Source: Actinobacteria bacterium IMCC25003 (GTDB lineage Bacteria; Actinomycetota; Actinomycetes; Nanopelagicales; Nanopelagicaceae). From it: DNA of 64,000 bases. The stretch spans positions 868,001 to 932,000 of the forward strand of contig CP015603.1 in assembly GCA_002284855.1 (NCBI GenBank). Reading direction: 5' to 3'. Position numbers and translations under genes: made by a program. Shown here one piece after another: positions 17,322 through 25,944 of the stretch. Every line of letters starts with the position of its first letter. Position 1 is the stretch's first letter. The notes under the pieces are model-generated. The model was not told where the DNA came from, made no database searches, and worked only from the letters and a program-made list of their open reading frames with translations.

Positions 17322-18067
17322 TGTGCTGGGCAGATTGTTTTAAAGAAACACCAATCACAGAGTCGTGACTTCTTTGTTGGAAAATCATCTGTCTCAAGAG
17401 CAGTCAGGATTTCATCACCAATATTCTTGAGAATCTTCTCAGTAGATTTGAGCTGAGCTTCAGTTGGTTTGCTTTTGACCACTCGTGAATCTCCGAGGTA
17501 AATCAATTGGAGAAGTTTTGGTAAGACACCTTCATTCTTCCAATAGAGAAGTGCGTAGACGCGTAATTGAAAGAGCGCCTTCTCTTCCCAGCCCGGTTTT
17601 GGAGATTTGCCTGTTTTGTAATCAACGATGCGAACTTCTCCAGTGGGTGCAACATCGAGGCGATCGACATAACCATGGAGATAAATCTCTTCGGAGATAT
17701 CTCGTTCTAAGTGAAGTTCGCGATAAGTGGATTCGAAAGAGGATGGCTTTTCTAGTGAGAAGTAATTGGTCAAGAGTGAATGAGCGCGGTCAAACCATTC
17801 TCTCTCGTCGAGAACGAGGGCTGCTAGCTCTGGTTTACCTTCTAATTGTTCGCTCCATTTTGTAGGAAGAATTTCGAGCGCAGACTCAAAAGTTCGCTGA
17901 GGAGCGGGAAGTTCAAAGAGGTCTTCAAGGACTGCATGGATCAACTTGCCGCGTTCGGCATCGATGCTCGGTGGTTCGGGTAATTGGTCGACAGCGCGAT
18001 ATTTGTATAACTGTGGACAGTTGGTGAAATCGTTCATACGGCTAGGGGAGAGGCGTAACGGTTCCAT
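17315..18067 (-). CDS. RecB-family PD-(D/E)XK nuclease
   Basis: A 250-residue single-domain nuclease of the RecB/Cas4-like group. The N-terminus LSPSRMNDFTNCPQLYKYR holds the first conserved cysteine. Motif II/III is VRIVDYKTGKSPKPG (D then xYK), and the C-terminal LCDWCFFKTICPAHN gives the remaining three cysteines. Together these suggest a four-cysteine iron-sulfur cluster as in Cas4/AddB-type nucleases. Actinobacteria commonly carry this gene beside trmI; its role is presumed DNA repair. ATG 18067 is chosen because it starts the family's LSPSR motif. It is divergent from trmI by 58 nt. Confidence 0.87.
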   Translation of the reverse strand: MEPLRLSPSRMNDFTNCPQLYKYRAVDQLPEPPSIDAERGKLIHAVLEDLFELPAPQRTFESALEILPTKWSEQLEGKPELAALVLDEREWFDRAHSLLTNYFSLEKPSSFESTYRELHLERDISEEIYLHGYVDRLDVAPTGEVRIVDYKTGKSPKPGWEEKALFQLRVYALLYWKNEGVLPKLLQLIYLGDSRVVKSKPTEAQLKSTEKILKNIGDEILTALETDDFPTKKSRLCDWCFFKTICPAHN

Positions 18068-18113
18068 CACACGGACGATACAGCGCGATGCCGACAGCGA
18101 GGTGACTTTCACC

Positions 18114-18119
18114 TAAGAT
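18114..18119 (+). promoter_or_regulatory. -10 box TAAGAT for the trmI operon
   Basis: TAAGAT ends 6 nt before GTG 18126. A CCGACA -35-like hexamer sits at 18091-18096, 17 nt upstream. Predicts a leaderless transcript. Confidence 0.5.
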
Positions 18120-18125
18120 GCGCTT

Positions 18126-18977
18126 GTGTCTAAACAAGGGTATTTCCAAGCCGGTGATCGAATCCAACTTACCGATCCCAAGGGAAAGCTCTATAGCTTC
18201 ACAATAACTCCAGGGAAAGAGTGGCATACCCATAAGGGTTGGATCACTCACGATGATCTCATCGGACTTCCTGAAGGTTCTGTTGTCAGCACAACAGCTG
18301 GTCTTAAATTCACAGCATTTATTCCCCTTCTTGCAGATTACGTTCTCTCGATGCCGCGCGGTGCAACGATTGTGTACCCCAAAGATGCGGCGATGATTGT
18401 GGGCGTTGCTGATATCTATCCTGGCGCGCGCGTTCTTGAAGCTGGAGTAGGAAGCGGAGCTCTTACCCTCTCTCTTTTGCGAGCAGTTGGTCCCGAAGGT
18501 TCAGTTCACTCAGTCGAACGTCGCCAAGATTTTGCAGATAATGCAACCGCAAATATCACCGATTACTTTGGTGAAAAACCAGCCAACTGGTCACTTGAAG
18601 TTGGATCAGTGCAAGAGAAAGAGTTCAGCCACGAATTTGATCGCGTCATTCTCGACATGCTCGCTCCATGGGAGTGCGTGGAGATGGCGGCGAAGGTATT
18701 GCGCCCCGGTGGTGTATTCCTTGCCTATGTCGCAACCACGACACAACTGTCAGCCACAGCTGAGGCGCTTAAGGAAGATGGACATTTCACCGAACCAGAG
18801 AGCTCTGAAACGATTGTTCGTGGATGGCATCATGAAGGTCTCGCGGTGCGTCCACAACAGAGAATGATTGGACACACTGGTTTCTTGATACAAAGTCGAC
18901 GTATGGCGCCGGGTGTAGATGTTCTTCCTCGACGCCGACGTCCTGCAAAGGGTGCATACGGTGTCACGGAAGAGTGA
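18126..18977 (+). CDS. trmI: tRNA (adenine-58-N1)-methyltransferase
   Basis: Methylates A58 in the T-loop of tRNAs using SAM, as a tetramer. In 283 residues, a small N-terminal beta domain (FQAGDRIQLTDPKGKLY) is followed by a Rossmann fold. The SAM motif VLEAGVGSGALTLSLL is near 104-119, the acidic ribose contact is in VHSVERRQDF, and VILDMLAPWECV is motif IV. The start is GTG behind a near-contiguous -10 box. Its last 17 nt overlap pafB. In Mycobacterium and Streptomyces the ARC/Mpa ATPase and Pup-proteasome genes normally lie between trmI and pafB; here they are absent. Confidence 0.94.
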   Translation: MSKQGYFQAGDRIQLTDPKGKLYSFTITPGKEWHTHKGWITHDDLIGLPEGSVVSTTAGLKFTAFIPLLADYVLSMPRGATIVYPKDAAMIVGVADIYPGARVLEAGVGSGALTLSLLRAVGPEGSVHSVERRQDFADNATANITDYFGEKPANWSLEVGSVQEKEFSHEFDRVILDMLAPWECVEMAAKVLRPGGVFLAYVATTTQLSATAEALKEDGHFTEPESSETIVRGWHHEGLAVRPQQRMIGHTGFLIQSRRMAPGVDVLPRRRRPAKGAYGVTEE

Positions 18978-19902
18978 GCGCTTAGTCAATTTAACAATCG
19001 CGCTCCTTGCCACCAAACGCTGGTTGACCAAGTCTCAGATCTTCACCTCCATCGATGGTTACGAAGGTGAACCAGATGCGATGGAACGAATGTTTGAACG
19101 CGACAAAGATGACCTGCGCAACCTAGGAATCACAATTGAAGTGGGTTCATTCGACCCGCTCTTCGAAGATGAAGTCGGATATCGCATTCGACCAGAGAGC
19201 TACAAGGCGCACATCTCATCCATCTCACCGCGCGAGCTTTCGCTCATCTCTCTCGCTACGCAAGCGTGGCAGGGTGCGGTTCTCGACTCTACGGCGCTCT
19301 CGGCTTTGGTAAAGCTTAAGTCGCTAGGTATCGATTCGGATTTTGATTCAATTCCTGCAATTGCGCCATCGGTTCATATTTCGGATACCAACTTTCTCAC
19401 GATCATCAATGCCATAGCCCAACGACAAGTTATTTCCTTCTCATACCTCAACGCAGAGTTCGAACCCGAGAGTCGAGTGATTGAACCTTTCGGTGCTGGA
19501 ACGAAATCCGGTTACTGGTATGTAGCGGGACGCGATCTCGATCGTAAAGAAGAGAGGCTCTTTCGTCTCGACCGTTTTGATTCTGAAGTCAAAGTTCAAG
19601 GAAAGCCATCGGCATATGAGATTCCCGAAACATTTCTCATGAGCAGCGCCCTCTCAGTTCCAGAAGAGCGAGAAATTGCAACGATTAAGGTTCGCCGAGA
19701 TAAGGCACATTCTCTGCGTTCGAAGGCGGTGTCGATTGCAGAAGGCGATGATTGGACAACTCTCGAAGTACCTTTCGTTCGAGAGTCTGAATTAATGAGC
19801 GATGTTCTCTGGCATGGGGCAGATGCAGTCATCCTTGCACCTGAGAGACTTCGTCAATCTGCCATAAACGCCCTTACAGAGATTGTTCAACGTCATGGCT
19901 AA
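18961..19902 (+). CDS. pafB: WYL-domain transcriptional activator PafB
   Basis: One half of PafBC, which activates the LexA/RecA-independent DNA-damage response in actinobacteria. The 313-residue protein has an N-terminal winged helix (SERLVNLTIALLATKRWLTK). A WYL domain follows in the middle (VISFSYLNAEFEPESRVIEP...GYWYVAGRD), then the WCX domain at the C-terminus. GTG 18961 is chosen because it begins the helix and has AAAGGG upstream; it overlaps trmI by 17 nt. pafC begins 8 nt before its stop. No pafA (Pup ligase) is present upstream, unlike in Mycobacterium. Confidence 0.92.
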   Translation: MSRKSERLVNLTIALLATKRWLTKSQIFTSIDGYEGEPDAMERMFERDKDDLRNLGITIEVGSFDPLFEDEVGYRIRPESYKAHISSISPRELSLISLATQAWQGAVLDSTALSALVKLKSLGIDSDFDSIPAIAPSVHISDTNFLTIINAIAQRQVISFSYLNAEFEPESRVIEPFGAGTKSGYWYVAGRDLDRKEERLFRLDRFDSEVKVQGKPSAYEIPETFLMSSALSVPEEREIATIKVRRDKAHSLRSKAVSIAEGDDWTTLEVPFVRESELMSDVLWHGADAVILAPERLRQSAINALTEIVQRHG

Positions 19903-20791
19903 GAAATCAACGCCCATCGAGAAGGCCGCCCGAATGCTTGATCTTGTCCCTTTCATCACATCTCATCAAGGGATTTCGACAAGGGATTTAGCTTCACAAT
20001 TCGGTATCACTGAAGATGAACTATTGAGTGATCTGAACTCTCTCTGGATGTGCGGGGATAACAGATTTGATCTCATCGATCTTCAATTTGATTCAGGGTA
20101 TGTGACGATTCGAAATGCTGAAACGCTGAACTTGATTCGTTCACTTTCCCAACAAGAGATTATTTCGATTCTTATTGGTCTCGACCTCATTGAGAAGAAC
20201 TTATCTGCCGATCGATCAGATATTGTCGCCGAGATTGCTGCTCTTCGCCTCAAGTTGGGCGAGAGCACTTCCCGAATTCTCGATGCCACTCCTGCTCAGG
20301 ATGGACAGATTCTTGCGATCATCAAGAAGGCTTTGAGCGATCAGAAGAAGATTCATATCTCATATTTCTCGCCTACCGATGATGAAATCACTGAACGAGA
20401 TATCACCCCCTTACATCTCTCGGTCTCTGACGGACGTGACTTCGTCACAGCATTCTGCGATAGCGCATCTGCACAGAGAACATTTAGGGTCGATCGAATT
20501 CAAAGCGCAGTCCCTCTAGACACACCAGCTTCCTTAACTGTCGTACCTACATCCAACCAAGATCTGGTGAAAACGGCGCTTAAAATCTCGCGAAATATTC
20601 GTAGGTCTCGAGAGATGTTAGGAACCTTTGTGACCGGCGATGGCGCTGAAGTTTCTGTTTCAAGCTACAACTCTGAGTGGTTGTCACGAACCGTTATATC
20701 GGCGGCTGGAGCTATTGAGGTCACAGAGTCCTCAGAAATACGTAGCCGGATCGCAGACCTCGCCGCCCAGACCCTCAAGGAATATCGCTGA
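19895..20791 (+). CDS. pafC: WYL-domain transcriptional activator PafC
   Basis: Partner of PafB in the heterodimeric DNA-damage activator. The 298-residue protein repeats the same layout: a helix-turn-helix at 1-70 (EKAARMLDLVPFITSHQGIS), a WYL domain around 150-215 (KIHISYFSPTDDEITERDITP...RTFRVDRIQSA), and a C-terminal WCX domain. ATG 19895 overlaps the pafB stop by 8 nt, so the two subunits are probably translationally coupled in equal amounts. The sensed ligand is thought to be single-stranded nucleic acid in mycobacteria; that is family knowledge, not visible here. Confidence 0.92.
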   Translation: MAKKSTPIEKAARMLDLVPFITSHQGISTRDLASQFGITEDELLSDLNSLWMCGDNRFDLIDLQFDSGYVTIRNAETLNLIRSLSQQEIISILIGLDLIEKNLSADRSDIVAEIAALRLKLGESTSRILDATPAQDGQILAIIKKALSDQKKIHISYFSPTDDEITERDITPLHLSVSDGRDFVTAFCDSASAQRTFRVDRIQSAVPLDTPASLTVVPTSNQDLVKTALKISRNIRRSREMLGTFVTGDGAEVSVSSYNSEWLSRTVISAAGAIEVTESSEIRSRIADLAAQTLKEYR

Positions 20792-20807
20792 AACTTCGCC
20801 TTTGCGA

Positions 20808-20813
20808 TAGTGT
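20808..20813 (+). promoter_or_regulatory. -10 box TAGTGT for tatA
   Basis: TAGTGT is 6 nt before ATG 20820 in the 28-nt gap after pafC, matching the leaderless spacing seen elsewhere in the window. Confidence 0.4.
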
Positions 20814-20819
20814 TACGGC

Positions 20820-21002
20820 ATGTTTTTACGCGAACCTAGCCACATCCTGCTCCTCCTACTCGTACTAGTCGTGCTCTTTGGAGCTAAGCGTCTTCCAGAC
20901 TCAGCCCGTTCACTCGGCAAGTCGATGCGCATCTTCAAGAGCGAGATGAAAGAGATGAAGGACGAGTCAAAGGATCCAGATAAAGGCTCTGACGAGAAGT
21001 AA
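20820..21002 (+). CDS. tatA: Twin-arginine translocase subunit TatA
   Basis: Pore-forming component of the Tat pathway, which exports folded proteins. The 60-residue protein has a short N-terminal membrane helix ([19 protein letters not shown]). The conserved FG hinge and KRLP start the amphipathic helix, and the tail is highly charged ([13 protein letters not shown]). Length is typical for actinobacterial TatA. Five nt separate it from tatC. No TatB is encoded in the neighbourhood; TatA may serve both roles, or tatB may be elsewhere. Confidence 0.93.
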   Translation: MFLREPSHILLLLLVLVVLFGAKRLPDSARSLGKSMRIFKSEMKEMKDESKDPDKGSDEK

Positions 21003-21007
21003 TTTCT

Positions 21008-21796
21008 ATGGCGGCCACCTCTGGCGGTCGTATGCCGCTTTTAGAACATTTCCGAGAACTACGTAGTCGAGTAGTTAAATCGGCTCTTGCAATTTCTCTT
21101 GGATCGATAATTGGTTGGTTCTACTACAACGAAATAATCACCAAATTAGCTGAACCAGTCTGCGATCTACGCGCTGCACAAGAGAGCGGTGCTGCAAGTT
21201 GCGGGGCTCTCTATATCAACGGGGTACTTGGCCCACTGAATCTGCAGATTAAAGTTGCAATTCTGAGCGGTATCATCATTACTGCCCCTCTCTGGCTCTT
21301 TCAATTGTGGGCATTCATTGCACCAGCGCTCCATCGCAAGGAGAAGCGAAACTCAATCCTCTTCTTCATTGCAGCGACTCCTTTCTTCGCAGTCGGGGCT
21401 TATCTGGGTTACTCAATTCTTCCCATCGCAGTAAAAGTTCTCTTCGGATTCACGCCTACATCTCTTGCAAACTTGGTGAAGTTCGATGATTACCTCGATT
21501 TCGTGATGCGAGCGATTCTTCTCTTCGGTATCGCATTCGAACTTCCAGTATTCCTTGTAACTTTTAACTTCATCGGATTCCTATCTGGCAAAGCGATTCT
21601 GAAGCCTTGGCGCATTTGGGTCTTTGCAATCTGTCTCTTCGTAGCAGGATTTACTCCCAGCGCAGATCCGCTCTCCATGCTTGCACTGGCAGTTCCACTG
21701 ATTCTTCTCTACCTCCTTGCAGGTGGGATAGCTCTTCTCAACGATCGACGTCGTGAACGTAGGTCACGAGCTAATGAATTACTAGAAAGCATCTAA
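21008..21796 (+). CDS. tatC: Twin-arginine translocase subunit TatC
   Basis: Receptor for twin-arginine signal peptides. The 262-residue protein begins with the diagnostic MPLLEHFRELRSR cytosolic motif and has six membrane segments. The conserved F-x-R-K region is seen as APALHRKEKRN, and FDDYLDFVMR and GFTPSADPLSML are family motifs. It follows tatA after 5 nt and overlaps the lipid-kinase start by one base (TAATG). Proximity to pafBC and helY is the standard actinobacterial arrangement. Confidence 0.96.
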   Translation: MAATSGGRMPLLEHFRELRSRVVKSALAISLGSIIGWFYYNEIITKLAEPVCDLRAAQESGAASCGALYINGVLGPLNLQIKVAILSGIIITAPLWLFQLWAFIAPALHRKEKRNSILFFIAATPFFAVGAYLGYSILPIAVKVLFGFTPTSLANLVKFDDYLDFVMRAILLFGIAFELPVFLVTFNFIGFLSGKAILKPWRIWVFAICLFVAGFTPSADPLSMLALAVPLILLYLLAGGIALLNDRRRERRSRANELLESI

Positions 21797-22662
21797 TGTG
21801 GGCGATAGCAATCAACCCAACGTCTGGCCACGGTAAAGGGGTCTCTGTAGGCGAAAAGGTTGTTCGATACTTTTCTGAACACGGACTTGATTATCAAGTT
21901 TTTTCAGCACATTCCGCACTGGAACTTAAATCGCATCTTGAAGTCTTCCTCGACTCGCATAAGTGCGAGGGGGTAGTAAGTGTTGGGGGAGATGGTTTAG
22001 CTCATCTCATTCTCCAAATTGCCGTTCCGCGTCATATTCCATTTGCAATCATGCCCGCAGGTACCGGTAATGACATCGTTCGAACATTGGGATGGTCGCT
22101 CGATGAGATTGATGGTTACTTAGATCGTGTCACATCAGTTGCTGCGCAACCGATAGATCTTGGAAATGTCGATGGAGAATGGTTTGCAGCAATACTTTCC
22201 ACTGGTTTTGATTCCGTGGTTAACGAACGAGCTAATTCTCTTGCATGGCCCAAAGGTCCTCAGAGATATAACGTCGCTATTGCACTCGAACTCCCAAAAT
22301 TTAGACCTTTAACATATGAAATCACTTTGGATACACATTCCTTCACTACTGAAGCAATGCTGATTGCGATTGGTAACGGGCGTTCTTACGGTGGGGGAAT
22401 GTATGTCTGTCCTCAAGCACAGATGCATGACGGGCTATTTGATGTCATGGTTCTTGAACCTGTCTCCAAAGTAGAGTTCTTAAAAGTCTTTCCGAAGGTT
22501 TACTCCGGTTCCCATATAACCCACCCCAAGGTGAAGATCTACCGTTCGAAGAGGGTGAAACTCATCGCTGATGCCATTGCATATGCCGACGGTGAGCGAA
22601 TAGGTCCAGCCCCGGTCTCTGCAGATTGCGTCAAGGACGCCGGACTTACGTGGTCGCTATGA
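21796..22662 (+). CDS. Diacylglycerol/sphingosine kinase-family lipid kinase
   Basis: A 288-residue YegS/DagK-type kinase that probably phosphorylates diacylglycerol or a related lipid, recycling it into phospholipid synthesis. The nucleotide-binding motif is VVSVGGDGLAHLI (GGDG near 63-66), and IMPAGTGNDIVRTLGW is the second conserved loop. The C-terminal DGERIGPAPVSADCV is the family's metal-site region. ATG overlaps the tatC stop, and its own stop overlaps helY (ATGA). It could instead act on another lipid such as phosphatidylinositol precursors; the exact substrate is not readable. Confidence 0.88.
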   Translation: MWAIAINPTSGHGKGVSVGEKVVRYFSEHGLDYQVFSAHSALELKSHLEVFLDSHKCEGVVSVGGDGLAHLILQIAVPRHIPFAIMPAGTGNDIVRTLGWSLDEIDGYLDRVTSVAAQPIDLGNVDGEWFAAILSTGFDSVVNERANSLAWPKGPQRYNVAIALELPKFRPLTYEITLDTHSFTTEAMLIAIGNGRSYGGGMYVCPQAQMHDGLFDVMVLEPVSKVEFLKVFPKVYSGSHITHPKVKIYRSKRVKLIADAIAYADGERIGPAPVSADCVKDAGLTWSL

Positions 22663-25034
22663 CAACACCTGCCGAGCGCTACGCCGCAGCAAAAGAACGC
22701 GGAAAACATCCGCTCACGATTGAATTTATCGAGCAATTCGATTTTGGTTTCGATGAATTCCAGATCAAAGCCTGCCAAGCCGTTGAAGATGGCAAGGGCG
22801 TCCTTGTCGCCGCTCCAACCGGCGCGGGAAAGACAGTTGTCGGTGAATTTGCCGCCTTCAGCGCACTTGCTCAGGGAAAAAAGTGTTTCTACACAACACC
22901 AATTAAGGCCCTCTCGAATCAGAAGTTTCAAGAGTTTGTAGAACGTTTCGGTGAGGATCGTGTTGGCCTTCTCACCGGCGATACCAATATCAACTCTGAA
23001 GCAGATGTCTTGGTCATGACTACCGAAGTATTGCGAAACATGCTCTACGCCAATTCGACAACGCTGAAGAATCTCGGCTCTGTAGTGATGGATGAAGTCC
23101 ACTATCTCGCCGATAAATCACGTGGTGCCGTCTGGGAAGAGGTCTTAATCCACCTCATGGAAAGTGTGCAAGTTATCTCGCTCTCTGCAACGGTCTCCAA
23201 TGCAGAAGAGTTTGGTGATTGGCTCGGTGAAGTGCGCGGATCTACCGAAGTCATCGTCTCTGAAATTCGACCTATTCCGCTCTATCAACATGTACTAATT
23301 GGTGATCGCCTCGTTGATCTCTTCCGTGAGCAAGGAAGAATCAATCCCGAGATTTTGGGGCTCGAGCGCGAAGCGCTTCGTCAGGTGCGAACACCTCGAC
23401 ATCGTCGTGAGAGATTCGGAGATGGCGATAGTCGCCTCACTCGTCCCGACATTATCGAGAAGCTTCAACGTGAAAATTTGCTGCCTGCAATCACCTTTAT
23501 CTTTTCCCGTGCCGGTTGTGATGCTGCAGTCAAGCAATGTCTAGCAGCCGGTATCAAACTCACTAACACTGAAGAGCGCCTTGAAATTGCTCAGACAGCA
23601 GCACGATATACGCAAAATCTCGCTGAAGAAGATCTCGAAGTGCTTGGCTATCGCGATTGGCTCATTGCTCTCGAGCGCGGAATAGCTGCGCACCATGCAG
23701 GTCTCTTACCGAGCTTTAAAGGAGCGGTAGAAGATCTCTTCAAGCGTGGATTGGTGAAAGCGGTATTTGCCACTGAGACTCTCGCACTAGGGATTAATAT
23801 GCCTGCGCGAACAGTTGTTCTTGAAAAGCTCACGAAATGGAATGGTGAAGCACACGTCTCCATCACCCCGGGGGAGTACACACAGCTCACTGGTCGTGCT
23901 GGACGTCGTGGAATCGATATTGAAGGCAATGCCGTTGTTCAATGGTCTCCGACCGTAGATTCTGCAACAGCAGCGGGACTTGCATCAACGCGAACATATC
24001 CACTTCGTTCGTCGTTTACTCCGACGTACAACATGTCGATCAACCTCATTGCTCGCTTCGGTCGTGAGAGAGCACACGGAAGTCTTGAATCTTCATTCGC
24101 GCAATTCCAAGCTGACCGAGCCGTCGTTGGCCTTGTTCGTCAGATTAAGAAGAATAACTCTGCTGCTGCAGAACTCACAGATTCCGCCCAATGCCATTTA
24201 GGCGACTTCTCCGAGTATTCGCGTTTGCGCATCGATATTAAGGAGCTCGAACGGCTACTCAGTAAGCGAGATGGCCGTCGAAGTATCGATCAACGACAAC
24301 GCGTCAAGCTTGAAAATGAACTTGATGGAATGCGTCGCTCCTTGCGTCAACACTCATGTCACTCATGTAACGATAGAGAAACACATGCACGATTCGCTGA
24401 GAAAGCTGATCGACTCAATAGAGAATCCGAAGGCCTTCGTGCTCGAGTAGAGAACCGCACTCACGTCATTGCAAAGACATTCGATCGCATCTGTGATGTT
24501 CTTACCCATCTCGGCTATATCGAGGGGGAGAAGCCACTTGAACAAGGCAAGATTCTCGCCAAGATCTTCGCTGAATCAGATTTACTCCTGACGGAATCTA
24601 TTCGACGTGGAGTCTTTGATTCCTTGACACCGCCCGAACTACTTTCTGTTGCGTCAGCGATGATCTATCAAGGCAGAAGTTCCGAACCCTATGCTCCCAA
24701 GATGCCAAACGACAATGTGGCAAATGCGCTCGTTGCCGTTTCCAAGATCTGGATTGAGTTAGAAGCGATAGAGAATGAATTCGATGTTAAGACCCAACGC
24801 GAACCAGATTTCGGTTTCTGTTATGCAGCATTCCGATGGGCTAATGGCCATTCACTCAGCGGAGTTCTCAAAGGTACTGATATGACAGTCGGCGACTTTG
24901 TTCGAAGCATCAAGCAACTGATCGATCTTCTTACACAAATTGGTGGAGCCGCTGAAGAACTTCGTCCTGCCTGCCGTGAAGGAATCAAACGCTTGGATAG
25001 AGGCGTCATCTCATATATGTTGGGCGATCTATGA
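22659..25034 (+). CDS. helY: Ski2/Mtr4-like DEAD-box helicase HelY
   Basis: A 791-residue superfamily 2 helicase, presumed to act in RNA turnover or DNA/RNA remodelling. Walker A is APTGAGKT near 53-60, motif II is DEVH near 145, motif III is SLSATVSN, and motif VI is QLTGRAGRRG near 409-418. A Cys/His cluster (SCHSCNDRETHARF) and a long C-terminal helical domain follow, as in other actinobacterial HelY. It is shorter than mycobacterial HelY (about 900), consistent with genome compaction. ATG 22659 overlaps the lipid kinase stop (ATGA), and its stop overlaps the exonuclease start (ATGA). Confidence 0.93.
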   Translation: MTTPAERYAAAKERGKHPLTIEFIEQFDFGFDEFQIKACQAVEDGKGVLVAAPTGAGKTVVGEFAAFSALAQGKKCFYTTPIKALSNQKFQEFVERFGEDRVGLLTGDTNINSEADVLVMTTEVLRNMLYANSTTLKNLGSVVMDEVHYLADKSRGAVWEEVLIHLMESVQVISLSATVSNAEEFGDWLGEVRGSTEVIVSEIRPIPLYQHVLIGDRLVDLFREQGRINPEILGLEREALRQVRTPRHRRERFGDGDSRLTRPDIIEKLQRENLLPAITFIFSRAGCDAAVKQCLAAGIKLTNTEERLEIAQTAARYTQNLAEEDLEVLGYRDWLIALERGIAAHHAGLLPSFKGAVEDLFKRGLVKAVFATETLALGINMPARTVVLEKLTKWNGEAHVSITPGEYTQLTGRAGRRGIDIEGNAVVQWSPTVDSATAAGLASTRTYPLRSSFTPTYNMSINLIARFGRERAHGSLESSFAQFQADRAVVGLVRQIKKNNSAAAELTDSAQCHLGDFSEYSRLRIDIKELERLLSKRDGRRSIDQRQRVKLENELDGMRRSLRQHSCHSCNDRETHARFAEKADRLNRESEGLRARVENRTHVIAKTFDRICDVLTHLGYIEGEKPLEQGKILAKIFAESDLLLTESIRRGVFDSLTPPELLSVASAMIYQGRSSEPYAPKMPNDNVANALVAVSKIWIELEAIENEFDVKTQREPDFGFCYAAFRWANGHSLSGVLKGTDMTVGDFVRSIKQLIDLLTQIGGAAEELRPACREGIKRLDRGVISYMLGDL

Positions 25035-25933
25035 CACTGATGCTCTTAGATAGCGCCTCGCTTTGGTATCGCGCTTACTACGGAATGCCCGACACCTTGT
25101 TGTCGCCATCAGGCATGCCCGTCAACGCTATTCGCGGGTATCTCGATATGACTGCGCGTCTTATCGGAATGTATTCACCCAATCGAATTGTTGCGTGTAT
25201 CGAAGGTGATTGGCGTCCATCATGGCGCGTAGACCTCTTTCCTGATTACAAGGCAAACCGTTTAGAGGAAGAGAGCGATGAAGAGGAAGAGCCAGAGACT
25301 CTCACGCCTCAGATTCCCATACTTCTCGATTTACTTGATGCATTCGGCATTCCTATGCTCGGTGTAGACGATTACGAAGCAGATGACGTCATGGCTACCT
25401 TTGCAGTCAAGGAGAAGGGGCCCATCCGAGTAGTAACGGGGGATAGGGACCTCTTTCAGATGGTCGACGATAAACGAGATGTAAAGATTGTTTATCTCGC
25501 TCGTGGAATTTCTCAACATGATTTAGTTGATACCAAATGGGTCGCGGAGAAATATGGGATACCAGGGGATAGGTACGCGCTCTTCGCCATGTTCCGCGGA
25601 GATCCTTCCGACGGACTGCCAGGAGTTCGCGGAATCGGCGAGAAGGGTGCGGCTCTTATTGCTAACCACTTCTCTACTGTCGAAGAAGCTCTCGCCGGCG
25701 CACATGCAGAACACGAAGCTCTCACAAAGTCGCTTGCAAAGAAGATTATTGATGGTGCTGATTACCTCAAGATTGCTCCCACCCTTGTGCATTGCGCGAA
25801 GGATGTGGCTATTCCGCAGATGGATATCTCCATGCCGAAGAAGCCAGATGATTTATCGACTATCTATCAGATTAAAGATGAATACGGCCTTGGCGCAAGC
25901 GTTGATAGATTAATATCAGCGTTAGGTTGGTGA
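25031..25933 (+). CDS. 5'-3' exonuclease (PolI N-terminal-like)
   Basis: A 300-residue FEN/PolI-type 5' nuclease, expected to remove flaps and RNA primers. Metal-binding acidic residues are seen in LLDSASLWYRAYYG, ACIEGDWRPSWR, VDDYEADDVMATFA and VVTGDRDLFQMV. The helix-hairpin-helix DNA-binding region is LPGVRGIGEKGAALI. It is a stand-alone paralogue of the PolA exonuclease domain. An acidic insertion (EEESDEEEEPETL, about 77-89) is unusual. The ATGA overlap with helY implies coupled expression. Confidence 0.92.
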   Translation: MTLMLLDSASLWYRAYYGMPDTLLSPSGMPVNAIRGYLDMTARLIGMYSPNRIVACIEGDWRPSWRVDLFPDYKANRLEEESDEEEEPETLTPQIPILLDLLDAFGIPMLGVDDYEADDVMATFAVKEKGPIRVVTGDRDLFQMVDDKRDVKIVYLARGISQHDLVDTKWVAEKYGIPGDRYALFAMFRGDPSDGLPGVRGIGEKGAALIANHFSTVEEALAGAHAEHEALTKSLAKKIIDGADYLKIAPTLVHCAKDVAIPQMDISMPKKPDDLSTIYQIKDEYGLGASVDRLISALGW

Positions 25934-25944
25934 GGGGAGTAACT

